NCBI GenBank assembly: GCA_025451845.1
Contig: JANWJS010000026.1
Span: 1 to 64,000, forward strand
Reading direction: 5' to 3'
DNA from: Steroidobacteraceae bacterium
GTDB taxonomy: Bacteria; Pseudomonadota; Gammaproteobacteria; Steroidobacterales; Steroidobacteraceae
Length of the DNA: 64,000 bases
Each line of letters begins with the position of its first letter. Position 1 is the stretch's first letter. Positions 9,140 through 17,779 of the stretch are shown piece after piece. Made by a program: the position numbers and the translations under genes. The notes beneath the pieces were generated by a model, which worked only from the letters and a program-made list of their open reading frames with translations, had not been told where the DNA came from and did no database searches.

Positions 9140-9520
9140 TCAGGCCGGGGAGGGCGTCAACTTGCCGTAGTCGTACCAGACCGCCTCGATGTTGTGTCCA
9201 TCGTGGTCGTACACGAAGGCGGCGTAGTAGCCTGTCCAATAGTCCCGATATCCCGGCGCGCCGTTGTCTTTCGCGCCTGCGGCGAGAGCGGCGGCGTGGA
9301 ACGCATCGACCTGGGCGCGGCCGGCGGCCTCGAAGGCAAGATGAGTCGGCGCCACGGAATCCTTGCGGGCGAGCCAGAAATCGGTGTTCTTGCCGTCGTT
9401 GAAGCCCCCGGCCTCGCCGAACTCCATGTTGTTGCGATAGCCCAGCGGCGCGAGCGCCTTCTTGTAGAAGGCTTTGGATTTACGGTAGTCGCTGACCGGC
9501 AGGGTGGTGTGTGCAATCAT
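9140..9520 (-). CDS. VOC family protein (glyoxalase/bleomycin-resistance fold)
   Basis: A 126-residue single VOC protein. It starts with the family pattern LPVSDYRKSKAFYKKALAPLGY and ends with FVYDHDGHNIEAVWYD, where a metal-ligand glutamate usually lies. The fold is two beta-alpha-beta-beta-beta modules. Family members act as lactoylglutathione lyases, dioxygenases or drug-binding proteins, and no specific substrate is visible here. It converges on the nitrate operon. Confidence 0.85.
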   Translation of the reverse strand: MIAHTTLPVSDYRKSKAFYKKALAPLGYRNNMEFGEAGGFNDGKNTDFWLARKDSVAPTHLAFEAAGRAQVDAFHAAALAAGAKDNGAPGYRDYWTGYYAAFVYDHDGHNIEAVWYDYGKLTPSPA

Positions 9521-9722
9521 GGGCTTGGCGTCCGGGGAATGAGCGGTCCGGTGAGCTTACCGCCCGCAGCCGCCTGCTGACCACCCGGTCCGCCTGGTGC
9601 CCGCGCGGGGTCCCGGCCTGAGGCGAGGCGGGTCGAGATTTCTCGTTATCACTCGCCCCGCAGACGCGGACCGCGCTATTCTTTCGCGTGACGAGGCCGT
9701 CGATAGTGCGGCCCGGGGGAAC

Positions 9723-10745
9723 ATGTACCAGCGTTCCGCTTCGCTTCCCGCCGCGCTCACGCGACCGCCCGGCTGGGCACGACTGCTCTCGCCGCGCTAC
9801 TGGCTGACTTGGGCGGGTCTTGGCGTGCTGCGGCTGCTCAGCCTGCTGCCTTTTTCCGTGAAGCTCACGGTCGGCGCCGCGCTTGGGGCCGCGTTGCGAC
9901 GGTTGCCGATACGCTTCGTACGCATCGCCCGGCGCAACATCGAACTCTGCCTGCCGGAGCTGGACGCTGCGGCACGCAGCCGGCTGCTCAATCGGCACTT
10001 CGCCAGCCTCGGCATCGCGCTCACGGAGATGGCGACGGCGTGGTGGACCCCGACGGCACGACTCGCGAAAATATCCCGCCTCGAGGGTATGGAGCACCTG
10101 CGCGAAGCGCTTGCTCGCGGGCGCGGCGCGATCCTGCTCAGCGCGCACTTCACGCCCCTCGAGATCGGCGGACGGATCCTGGCCGCTGCGACACCGGTCA
10201 ACATCATCTATCGACCGACGAAAAACGAGGCGCTCGCCCGCGTGCTTTGCCGCGGCCGAAGCCGTAATGGCGGCCATGCGATCCCGCGGGATGACATCCG
10301 AGCGATGATCGCGGCCCTCAAGAACAACGAGTGTGTGTGGTACGCCCCCGACCAGAGCTACCGCAAGAAGGGCGCCGAGATGGTCCCGCTCTTCGGCATT
10401 CCCGCGGCGACCAACACCGCGACTTCGCGGATCGCGCGCATGACGGGCACCGTCGTGCTGCCGTTCTTCGTCGAGCGGTTGCCGGGCACGGCCGGCTATC
10501 GTGCGGTCATCCGGCCTGCACTCACGAATTTCCCGAGCGAGTCACCGCGCGCCGACGCGGAGCGCTTTCACCACCTGATCGAAGCGCAGGTGCGGGCGGT
10601 GCCCGATCAGTACCTGTGGATCCACCGCCGCTTCAAGGGCCTCACCGCGGCAGACCCCGACTACTACGGCCGGAACCCCCCCACTATCGCTCGCCGCGAT
10701 CACGTCAGCGCACCCCAGCCATCAGCCTCTTCACCGGGGGCGTGA
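9723..10745 (+). CDS. LpxL/HtrB-family lipid A acyltransferase
   Basis: A 340-residue membrane-associated acyltransferase of the late lipid A biosynthesis family, which transfers an acyl chain from acyl-ACP to a lipid A precursor at the inner membrane. A hydrophobic N-terminal anchor lies at about residues 22-45. The catalytic HX4E motif is H142 to E147 (HFTPLE), followed by NIIYRPTKN and VWYAPDQSYRKKG, all typical of LpxL/LpxM. The ATG at 9723 gives normal family length; upstream in-frame sequence lacks resemblance. Its 3' end overlaps the convergent POT transporter by 41 bases. Which acyl position it modifies cannot be told. Confidence 0.88.
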   Translation: MYQRSASLPAALTRPPGWARLLSPRYWLTWAGLGVLRLLSLLPFSVKLTVGAALGAALRRLPIRFVRIARRNIELCLPELDAAARSRLLNRHFASLGIALTEMATAWWTPTARLAKISRLEGMEHLREALARGRGAILLSAHFTPLEIGGRILAAATPVNIIYRPTKNEALARVLCRGRSRNGGHAIPRDDIRAMIAALKNNECVWYAPDQSYRKKGAEMVPLFGIPAATNTATSRIARMTGTVVLPFFVERLPGTAGYRAVIRPALTNFPSESPRADAERFHHLIEAQVRAVPDQYLWIHRRFKGLTAADPDYYGRNPPTIARRDHVSAPQPSASSPGA

Positions 10746-12231
10746 TCAGCAGCATCGCGGCGCCACCAGCCGCACTCCACCAACAGAGCTTCAGGTACAG
10801 CGCCGGAAGCGTCGCGAGGTCATGGGCGTTGTAGTCGCCAGCCAGCAAGCCGGCGAGGAAGCTTCCCAGCGCCAGGGTGAGGAACCACAGGCCCATGCTC
10901 TGACCGCCGAAGCGCGCGGGCGCCAACTTGGTGGTGGAGGAGAGACCGACGGGCGAAAGGCACAGCTCGCCGCAAGCGAACAGGAAGTAGGTTCCCGTCA
11001 GCCATAGCGGCGAGACTTGGTTTCCGTGCAGTACGCGCAGCGCCGCAACGTACATGACGAGCATGCCCGCCGAAAGCAGCAGCAGTCCCCAGGCGAACTT
11101 CGCCGGCGGCGAAAAATCCCGGCCCCGCTTCCCCAAGCCGACCCATAGCGCCGCGAACAGCGGCGCCAGCGCGATGATGAAGACCGGATCGACCGTCTGC
11201 ATGTCCCCCGCCGGCATTTTCCAGCCGAAGATGTTGAGATCGGTATATCGCTGCGCGAACAGCGTCAGCGAACCGAATATCTGGAAGTAGGCCATCCAGA
11301 AGACAGTGGACGCGGCAAACAGCGTCATCAGCGCGAATACGCGGCCGCGCTCTTCGCCGGTGAGCCCGCCGAAGAACGCCATGTACAGCAGATATCCCAC
11401 CATCAGTGCGCCAACCGCCCACGAAACCTGGGCGGCAAGCGCCACCGGATGAATCGTGACGGCGCCGCTCACAGTCATCGCCGTGAGCGCGGCGATCGCC
11501 ACCACGATGATCCACAGGGCGAGCCATGCGCGCGGCTTCGTGCTTGCCGGAGCGGCGCCGGCAAGCCCCAGGTAGCGGCGGGTGGCTAGAAACTGCACCA
11601 CGCCAAACAGCATGCCGAAGGCCGGGAGGGCGAAGCCGGCGTGCCAGCCGTAGTGCTGGGCCACGACGGGGACAAACATCGGGGCGAAGAGCGACCCGAT
11701 GTTGATGCCGACGTAGAAGACCGAAAAGCCGGCATCGCGCCGCGAGCCGCCCTCAGGATAGAGCTCGCCTACCGTGGTGCTCACATTGGGCTTGAGCAGG
11801 CCGACGCCGAGCACGTTGAAAATCAGGCCGAGGAAGAAGAGGCGCGTGCCGCCCGCGGCGAGCAGGCCATTGCCAACCGTGATCAGCACGCCACCCGAGG
11901 CGACCGCCAGTTGCCCGCCGATCAGCCGGTCCGCTACCCAACCGCCGAGCAGCGACAGCAGGAAGGTGCCGCCCAAATAGAGCCCCCAGATGGCGCTGGC
12001 GCTCTGGTCGCCGAATCCCAGTCCTCCGCGGCCGCTCGCGGCGACGAGGAACAGGATCAGGATCGATTGGATGCCGTAGTAGGTGAACCGCTCCCACATC
12101 TCCGTGAAAAAGAGGGTGGCGAGGCCGCGCGGATGTCCGAAAAGCGTGGCTTCCCCGGTGCCGGCGTCCGCGGCTGTTGACGCTCCTCTCCCGGGTGCCG
12201 CGGCCGCGCCGGTTTCTACGACCCGGCTCAT
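10705..12231 (-). CDS. POT family proton-coupled peptide transporter
   Basis: A 508-residue inner-membrane MFS transporter of the proton-dependent oligopeptide family, which imports di- and tripeptides with protons. The POT signature ExxERFxYYG is present at the start of the first helix (EMWERFTYYG), followed by about 12-14 hydrophobic segments. The N-terminal 30 residues are Ala/Gly rich and probably disordered. It follows tatC by 16 bases on the same strand and may be cotranscribed. It should not be mistaken for a nitrate transporter: POT relatives that carry nitrate are plant proteins. Confidence 0.9.
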   Translation of the reverse strand: MSRVVETGAAAAPGRGASTAADAGTGEATLFGHPRGLATLFFTEMWERFTYYGIQSILILFLVAASGRGGLGFGDQSASAIWGLYLGGTFLLSLLGGWVADRLIGGQLAVASGGVLITVGNGLLAAGGTRLFFLGLIFNVLGVGLLKPNVSTTVGELYPEGGSRRDAGFSVFYVGINIGSLFAPMFVPVVAQHYGWHAGFALPAFGMLFGVVQFLATRRYLGLAGAAPASTKPRAWLALWIIVVAIAALTAMTVSGAVTIHPVALAAQVSWAVGALMVGYLLYMAFFGGLTGEERGRVFALMTLFAASTVFWMAYFQIFGSLTLFAQRYTDLNIFGWKMPAGDMQTVDPVFIIALAPLFAALWVGLGKRGRDFSPPAKFAWGLLLLSAGMLVMYVAALRVLHGNQVSPLWLTGTYFLFACGELCLSPVGLSSTTKLAPARFGGQSMGLWFLTLALGSFLAGLLAGDYNAHDLATLPALYLKLCWWSAAGGAAMLLITPPVKRLMAGVR

Positions 12232-12247
12232 GCGAAAGCGCGTTTCA

Positions 12248-13012
12248 TCAGGAGGCCTGCGGCTGTTGTGCGTCTTGGCGTTTCGATCGCTGCAGAATGC
12301 GCGCCATGATAAGCCCGCCTTCGAAGAGGAGGTACATGGGGATCGCCAGCAGCGATTGGGATACCGCGTCCGGAGGTGTCAGAAACGCCGCGACGATGAA
12401 GACGCCCAACAGGACGTAGCCCCGGTAGCTCTTCAGCTTATCGAGCTCCACGAGGCCCGTCAGCACCAACAGCACCACCGCCACGGGTAGCTCGAAGGCG
12501 GCGCCGAACCCAAAGAACATCAGCAGCACGAAGTTCAGGTACTGGGAGATGTCGGTCATCATCGTGACGCCTTTGGGCGTCGTGCTGGCGAAGAAGTGGA
12601 ACATGGCCGGGAATACGAAGAAGTACGCGAACGCCATGCCCCCATAGAAGAGCAGGATCGAAGAGAGGAGCAGTGGCAGCGCGAAACGCTTCTCGTGCCG
12701 ATACAGCCCCGGCGCGACGAATGCCCACAGCTGATAGAGCACGTAAGGCATCGCAAGAAAGAGTGCGACGAAGAAGGACAGCTTGAAGGGGGTCGTGAAG
12801 GGAGCCGCGACGCTCGTTGCGATCAGTGTCGTGCCCTTCGGCAGCCGCTGGATGAGCGGCTGCGAGGCGAGCGTGAAGAGCGGATTTGCGTAGAACGCGC
12901 ACGGTACGAACACGATCCCCACCACTACCAGCGCCCGGATCAGCCGGTCGCGCAGCTCCAGCAGGTGGGAGATCAGCGTGCCTTCGGCGAGCTTCTCAGG
13001 TTCCTCGCTCAT
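12248..13012 (-). CDS. tatC: Sec-independent translocase subunit TatC
   Basis: A 254-residue polytopic inner-membrane protein, the twin-arginine signal receptor. It has the TatC N-terminus (LISHLLELRDRLIRALVVVG), the first periplasmic loop region and six hydrophobic helices, plus the family pattern FAPFFVFP-like segment AYFFVFPAMFHFF. The ATG at 13012 matches the usual TatC beginning and overlaps the tatB 3' end by 17 bases. It works with TatA and TatB, and a carboxylesterase at 56965 in this window carries a likely Tat signal. Confidence 0.96.
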   Translation of the reverse strand: MSEEPEKLAEGTLISHLLELRDRLIRALVVVGIVFVPCAFYANPLFTLASQPLIQRLPKGTTLIATSVAAPFTTPFKLSFFVALFLAMPYVLYQLWAFVAPGLYRHEKRFALPLLLSSILLFYGGMAFAYFFVFPAMFHFFASTTPKGVTMMTDISQYLNFVLLMFFGFGAAFELPVAVVLLVLTGLVELDKLKSYRGYVLLGVFIVAAFLTPPDAVSQSLLAIPMYLLFEGGLIMARILQRSKRQDAQQPQAS

Positions 13013-13379
13013 GACTGCCCGTGGTGAGAGGCTCGGGTGGCTGGTCACCACTCGAGGCGGCGGCCTCTGGCCGCAGGTCGGCCTCAGTCTGCCACGGGGC
13101 GGAGAGAGTCGAAACCGGCTCCGTATGTTCCGGCGTCATGGCCGAGGGAGCATCCGGGGGTACTCCGCCCACCGGCCGCACGGGCTCCGGGCGCATCGTC
13201 CGGGTGCGATCGACATCGACCTCGTCTTCCAATTGCTCCTGGAACTGGCGCGCCATGGCGCGTGCGCGGCCCACCCAGCGGCCGACTTCGCGCACCACGC
13301 GGGGCAGCTTCTCCGGCCCCAGCACGATGAGCGCGAGGACGAAGATGACCAGGATCTCGGAAAATCCGATATCGAACAT
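12996..13379 (-). CDS. tatB: Sec-independent translocase subunit TatB
   Basis: A 127-residue protein with the TatB N-terminal helix (FSEILVIFVLALIVLGPEKLP, including the Glu-hinge-GPEKLP element) followed by an amphipathic helix (VVREVGRWVGRARAMARQFQEQLE) and a Pro/Glu-rich disordered tail. TatB forms the receptor complex with TatC. It lies between tatA and tatC in the usual order and overlaps tatC. Confidence 0.95.
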   Translation of the reverse strand: MFDIGFSEILVIFVLALIVLGPEKLPRVVREVGRWVGRARAMARQFQEQLEDEVDVDRTRTMRPEPVRPVGGVPPDAPSAMTPEHTEPVSTLSAPWQTEADLRPEAAASSGDQPPEPLTTGSHERGT

Positions 13380-13492
13380 GCAGTGATCAGCGTCGAAAAG
13401 CGTATATGCGTGGCGCGGCTCGAGCAGGTTGCAGAGACCCGCCGGCCAGCCTGGCGGCCGCGTCGGACCCTCTGCCCGCCGTCACGGGGAGC

Positions 13493-13750
13493 TCAGGCGC
13501 TCCGGTCGCTCTTGGCTGCCGCCTCGGCCTTGGGGGCGACTTTGGACTCAGGAAACTCGGCGTCGGGGGTATCGGACTGGATCTGCCGGCGGGGCGATGC
13601 GTTGGCGGAGTCCTCCTGCTCGCCGTCGTTCATCGCCTTTTTGAAGCCGCGCACGGCATGGCCCAGGTCCTCACCGACGCTCCGGAGCTTCTTGGCCCCA
13701 AAGACGACGAGCACCACGACCAGGATGATCAGCAGCTCCTTCATTTCCAT
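13493..13750 (-). CDS. tatA: Sec-independent translocase subunit TatA
   Basis: An 85-residue protein with a single N-terminal helix ([19 protein letters not shown]), the FGxKKL hinge and the amphipathic helix [13 protein letters not shown] typical of TatA, which oligomerises to form the Tat pore. The tail after residue 45 is charged and low in complexity. First gene of the tatABC cluster; the 113-base gap to tatB is larger than usual. Confidence 0.95.
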   Translation of the reverse strand: MEMKELLIILVVVLVVFGAKKLRSVGEDLGHAVRGFKKAMNDGEQEDSANASPRRQIQSDTPDAEFPESKVAPKAEAAAKSDRSA

Positions 13751-13875
13751 AAGGCTTCGACTCCGCTCCGCTTACGCGGGAGAGAACATAATGGAGTGGG
13801 AATCATAGGGCAAAGGACTCGTTCCGGCCGAGAAAATTCGTAATTTCGCGACTTTCTCCGCGTCCGGCTGCGGCT

Positions 13876-14313
13876 TCAGGTCTCCAGCCAGAACGTCACC
13901 GGTCCGTCGTTCACGAGCTCGACCTGCATCTGCGCCCCGAATTCGCCCGCCGCGACCGACGAGTGCGCGCTCCTCGCTCGCTCGACGAGATACGCGAAGA
14001 GCTGCCGCGCCTGCTCGGGGGCCGCCGCGGCGCTGAACCCGGCGCGGGTACCCTTGTGAGTGTCGGCTGCCAGCGTGAACTGTGGCACGAGCAGCAATCC
14101 CCCGCCAATCGCCTGCAGCGACAGGTTCATCCGATCCCCGGCATCCGGAAAAATACGATATGCCAGCAGCCGCTCGAGCAGCCGGTCGGCCGCAGCCCGA
14201 TCATCATCCCGCCGCACGCCGATCAATGCCAGCGTGCCCCTCCCGATCTCTCCGACTGGCCGCCCGCCCGTGCTGACGCAGGCTCGCGATACGCGTTGGA
14301 TGAGGCCGATCAT
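13876..14313 (-). CDS. dtd: D-aminoacyl-tRNA deacylase
   Basis: A 145-residue cytoplasmic proofreading enzyme that hydrolyses D-aminoacyl-tRNA and Gly-tRNA(Ala). The N-terminus IGLIQRVSRACVSTGG is diagnostic. The conserved SLQAIGGGLLLVPQFTLAAD and GTRAGFSAAAAP segments match the DTD catalytic strands; family members usually have SQFTL where PQFTL occurs here. The C-terminal LVNDGPVTFWLE carries the Gly-cisPro-like NDGPVTF motif. The ATG at 14313 (MIGLIQRV) is preferred over one four codons upstream because it is the standard DTD start. Confidence 0.93.
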   Translation of the reverse strand: MIGLIQRVSRACVSTGGRPVGEIGRGTLALIGVRRDDDRAAADRLLERLLAYRIFPDAGDRMNLSLQAIGGGLLLVPQFTLAADTHKGTRAGFSAAAAPEQARQLFAYLVERARSAHSSVAAGEFGAQMQVELVNDGPVTFWLET

Positions 14314-14436
14314 CGAGTGCTCCACGGGTGGGCGGCACCGGCGACTCTTTGCTGCACGCGGTCCGGTTGACTGGCGCCCGACACGGCGGGTCCTATAAGA
14401 TGCGGCGCGGTTTTGCGCAGCGGGGCGGAGATCACG

Positions 14437-15141
14437 ATGGCGGGACGTTGGTTGCGTTCACAGGCGAGTTCGAGCGTACGGGTTGCTGCGACAGCCCTCA
14501 AAGCCGGGGTGGCGATCGGCATCGTGTCGCTCGCTGCTGCGACGGCCTTCGCGCAGCAAGCGCAGCCAATGGGCGATGCGCAGCGCGGCGCAACCCTTGC
14601 GTCCACGTGCCTCGGTTGCCACGGCATCGAAGGCTACCGCAACGCCTATCCGGATTATGCGGTGCCGCGCCTGGCGGGTCAGCACCCTCAATACCTCGCC
14701 GACGCCCTCAAGGAGTATCGCAGCGACGCACGCCAGTACCCGACCATGCATCTGCAGGCGCTGTCGCTCTCCGATCAGGACATCGCCGACGTGGCCGCTT
14801 ATCTCGCCAGCAAGCCGCTCGTCGCCACGAGCAGCGCCAGTCCGCCACAGCCGCCGCAGCCAGCAGTCGTCTGCACCTCCTGCCACGGCCAGAACGGGAT
14901 CGGTGTGACGCCGATGTATCCGTCACTCGCCGGGCAGCACGCCAGCTATATCGCGCGCGCGCTCCAGGAGTACCAGACGGGCTATCGCAAGAATCCAATC
15001 ATGAACGGAATGGCCGCCTCCCTGAAGCCCACGGACATCACCGCCATTGCCGACTATTTCAGCAGCCTGAAGCCGGGGCTCCACACAGAGTCCCGGCCCT
15101 TCTTCCGCTGGACGGACCACTCGGCGAAAGCCAGTCACTGA
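14437..15141 (+). CDS. di-haem cytochrome c (c4-like)
   Basis: A 234-residue exported protein with two class I cytochrome c domains. Haem sites are C58-x2-C61-H62 and C146-x2-C149-H150, each followed by a PxLAGQ element (VPRLAGQHPQY, YPSLAGQHASY) and a probable Met ligand region. An N-terminal signal peptide ends at AFA-QQA. The tandem arrangement matches periplasmic cytochrome c4, an electron donor to terminal oxidases. The ATG at 14437 has a GGAG eight bases upstream. No oxidase gene is adjacent, so the partner is unknown. Confidence 0.9.
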   Translation: MAGRWLRSQASSSVRVAATALKAGVAIGIVSLAAATAFAQQAQPMGDAQRGATLASTCLGCHGIEGYRNAYPDYAVPRLAGQHPQYLADALKEYRSDARQYPTMHLQALSLSDQDIADVAAYLASKPLVATSSASPPQPPQPAVVCTSCHGQNGIGVTPMYPSLAGQHASYIARALQEYQTGYRKNPIMNGMAASLKPTDITAIADYFSSLKPGLHTESRPFFRWTDHSAKASH

Positions 15142-15143
15142 GC

Positions 15144-15166
15144 GGCCCAGGGCCATTCCCCGGGCC
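15144..15166. terminator. possible convergent terminator
   Basis: GGCCCAGGG and TCCCCGGGCC form an imperfect GC-rich hairpin between the convergent cytochrome and Do-protease genes. There is no U-tract, so this is a weak call. Confidence 0.35.
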
Positions 15167-15172
15167 CCGCCA

Positions 15173-16654
15173 TTAACGAGCCGCTGCTGCGCTCACCTGC
15201 ACGGGTACGAAAATCCGCGTGCCGCCGCGCTGGATGAGCAGGGCCACGTGACCGCGCGACTTCTCCACGGCGGAGCGTAGCGCCTCGACCGTGGAGACCC
15301 GCTGGCCGTTGGCCGCGAGCACCACGTCGCCCGGCTGAATCCCGGCATCTTCCGAAGGACCGGTGACACCCTCGACGAGCAGGCCGCCGTGAGTATGGGT
15401 CTGCTGCTGTTCATCGTGACTCAGCGGCCGCACCGCCAGGCCGAGGCTGCCGCCCTGCTGCTGGGGATGCTGGGCCGAGGCCACTGTCTCATCACCCATC
15501 GATGCCAGCCGCAGGCTGACATCGTGCTTGGCGTGATTGCGCCAGATCGTCAGCTGCACCGTCGTGCCCGGCATGAGGGTCGCGACCCGCACCGGCAGCT
15601 GGGTCGAGGCCTGCACCGGTTGGCCGTTCAAGGCGAGGATGACGTCACCCGCCTCCACGCCGGCGCGGGCCGCGGGTCCGCCCCGCTCCACGCTCGAGAC
15701 GAGCGCACCCTCGGGCTCCGGCAGGCCGAACGAGTCGGCAAGGCCCTGGTCGACGTTCTGGATCACGACGCCGAGCTTGCCGCGTTCCACGTGCCCCGTG
15801 CTCAACAGCTGGTGCGCCACCTGCATCGCGACGTCGATCGGGATGGAGAAGGACACTCCCATGTAGCCGCCGGTGCGGCTGTAGATCTGCGAGTTGATGC
15901 CGATCACCTGGCCCTGCATGTTGAAGAGCGGTCCGCCCGAGTTGCCGGGGTTGATCGGCACGTCGGTCTGGATGAAGGGCACGTAGCCGGAGTCAGGGAG
16001 CGTGCGGCCCTTGGCGCTGACGATGCCGGACGTGGCGCTGTTCTCGAAGCCGAACGGCGCGCCGATCGCGAGCACCCACTGCCCGACCTGCAGCGAGTTG
16101 GAATTGCCGAGGGTCACGGTCGGCAGATGGTCGGCGGGGATCTTGATCACGGCCACGTCGGAGACCTTGTCCACGCCGATCACCTTGGCGCTGTACTCGC
16201 GCCGGTCCGTCAGCTGGACCGTCACGCGAGTGGCGCCCTCGACCACGTGGGCGTTGGTCAGGATGAGGCCGTCAGGCTGGATGATGAAGCCCGAGCCCTC
16301 GCCTCGGATCGGCTGCTCCGGCGGCGCTTGGAACGGCAGGCCGCGGAAGAATGGCGCGAACGGGCTGTTGGGCCCGAAGGGGTTGTTGTCACCTTCCTCG
16401 GCCGCCTTCTCGATGACCCGGATGTTGACGACCGCGGGCCCGAACTTCTTCACCAGGGTGGTGAAGTCCGGCAGCATCACGGCTACGCCGCCGCGAGGTT
16501 GGGCCGAGGTCACCGCGGCCGGCGGCGGGGATCCTTGCGCATGCGCCATGGTCGGCGCGGCGATGGAATACAGGGTGGCCAGCGGCGCGGCGCCCAGCAC
16601 GGCGCCGACCACGCCCGCGACCAGGGGATTGCGAACTGCGGTCCTCACACTCAT
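15173..16654 (-). CDS. Do-family periplasmic serine protease (DegP/DegQ/MucD-like)
   Basis: A 493-residue HtrA-type protease and chaperone for misfolded envelope proteins. A signal peptide precedes AHAQG (about residue 40). The trypsin-like domain has the intact triad H136 (TNAHVVEG), D166 (VSDVAVI) and S239 (PGNSGGPLF). Two PDZ domains follow (GVVIQNVDQGLADSFGL and GLLVEGVTGPSEDAGI). The insertion NPFGPNSPFAPFF near 92-103 corresponds to the LA loop. In many Gammaproteobacteria the homologous gene (mucD) lies with rpoE/rseA, but here it stands alone between unrelated genes. Confidence 0.93.
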   Translation of the reverse strand: MSVRTAVRNPLVAGVVGAVLGAAPLATLYSIAAPTMAHAQGSPPPAAVTSAQPRGGVAVMLPDFTTLVKKFGPAVVNIRVIEKAAEEGDNNPFGPNSPFAPFFRGLPFQAPPEQPIRGEGSGFIIQPDGLILTNAHVVEGATRVTVQLTDRREYSAKVIGVDKVSDVAVIKIPADHLPTVTLGNSNSLQVGQWVLAIGAPFGFENSATSGIVSAKGRTLPDSGYVPFIQTDVPINPGNSGGPLFNMQGQVIGINSQIYSRTGGYMGVSFSIPIDVAMQVAHQLLSTGHVERGKLGVVIQNVDQGLADSFGLPEPEGALVSSVERGGPAARAGVEAGDVILALNGQPVQASTQLPVRVATLMPGTTVQLTIWRNHAKHDVSLRLASMGDETVASAQHPQQQGGSLGLAVRPLSHDEQQQTHTHGGLLVEGVTGPSEDAGIQPGDVVLAANGQRVSTVEALRSAVEKSRGHVALLIQRGGTRIFVPVQVSAAAAR

Positions 16655-16740
16655 CTCTCACTCCCGCCGATTTGTCTGGGGTCTACGGCGCACAGAATAG
16701 GCCGCGGACACTTAAATGACCCTTAAGGGGAAGGGATCCC

Positions 16741-17712
16741 TCAGCCGCCGTGTCTCGCCAGCCAGACCATGAGTCCCTGAGTATTGAGCTCGAGGTCCCC
16801 CTCGAGGAGCGCCAGCACGTGCTCCGGAGTCAGCCGGCAGCCGTGCCGGACCGCAAGCTCCCGCCACAGCTCGCTCATCCCGGCGCGGATCGAGGCCGCC
16901 CGATCTGCCGCCCCGGCGCTTTGCCGGGCAATGCGGGTGAGCTCCCGGACCTGCCCCTTCAGCGATTCTCCCAGCCGTGGTACGTCCGTGACGCGGCTGA
17001 AATGCATGAGGTACATCGCCGCGGGCGAATAGGAGAGCATCCGGTCGACCGAGGCGATCAGCTGCTCCGGGTCGAACTGGGTCGGCGTCGTCGTCGGGAT
17101 GATGAAGGCGCCCCGCGGCGAGTCGAGCTCCCGATAGGAGAGCCCAAAGGTGTCGCCGGTGAAGATGGAGGCATGCGCGCGATCGACGAACACCTGATGG
17201 TGCAGCGCGTGACCGGGTGTGTGCAGGATCTCGAACTCGCGGCCCGCGAGGCGCAACCGATCACCGTCCTGCGTCGTTTGCACGCGCTTCGCCGGGATCG
17301 GCAGGATATCGCCATACAGCCGGCGGAAGCGCTCCTCGCCGTACACGGCCTGTGAGCCGATGACGAGCCTCGCAGGATCGATCATGTGTGGCGCGCCGCG
17401 CGGATGCAGCACCGCCGTCGCATTCGGCAGCTCGCGCATGAGCCGTCCCGCGCCGCCCGCATGGTCCAGGTGGACATGCGTCAGCAGCAAGTAATCGACC
17501 GACTCGCGGGCGATGCCGAGCACTTCCAGTGCCGCCAGCAGGTACGGCACCGAATAGTTCGTGCCGACATCTACGAACGCTGCGCGACCGCCGTGTTGAA
17601 CGATATGCGCCGCCGCATGTCCTGGATGCACGTACTCGGTATCGACGGCCGTGATCCCATCCGGATGATGGAACAGTCGCGGGGTGGGCAGCGCAGCGGC
17701 GCGATCTGGCAT
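16741..17712 (-). CDS. MBL-fold metallo-hydrolase
   Basis: A 323-residue cytoplasmic metallo-beta-lactamase-fold enzyme. The metal site is visible as THVHLDHAGG near residue 84, with further ligands at LHTPGHALHH and FTGDTFG. The C-terminal 100 residues are helical and lack a further known domain. Family members hydrolyse thioesters, lactones or phosphodiesters; no substrate can be named. The ATG at 17712 begins with a normal strand pattern, and it is divergent from the S9-like gene with only 67 bases between them. Confidence 0.85.
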   Translation of the reverse strand: MPDRAAALPTPRLFHHPDGITAVDTEYVHPGHAAAHIVQHGGRAAFVDVGTNYSVPYLLAALEVLGIARESVDYLLLTHVHLDHAGGAGRLMRELPNATAVLHPRGAPHMIDPARLVIGSQAVYGEERFRRLYGDILPIPAKRVQTTQDGDRLRLAGREFEILHTPGHALHHQVFVDRAHASIFTGDTFGLSYRELDSPRGAFIIPTTTPTQFDPEQLIASVDRMLSYSPAAMYLMHFSRVTDVPRLGESLKGQVRELTRIARQSAGAADRAASIRAGMSELWRELAVRHGCRLTPEHVLALLEGDLELNTQGLMVWLARHGG

Positions 17713-17779
17713 GTCGGATAGGGTAGCAGGTGAGGAGCACACACTCCTCGCAGTCGTGGATTTCAGGCAAGCTTGGCGC

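Noticed and set aside
10705-12231. The POT transporter as the missing nitrate importer of the nas operon
   Set aside because: Bacterial POT proteins import peptides and the gene is linked to tatC, not to nasA.
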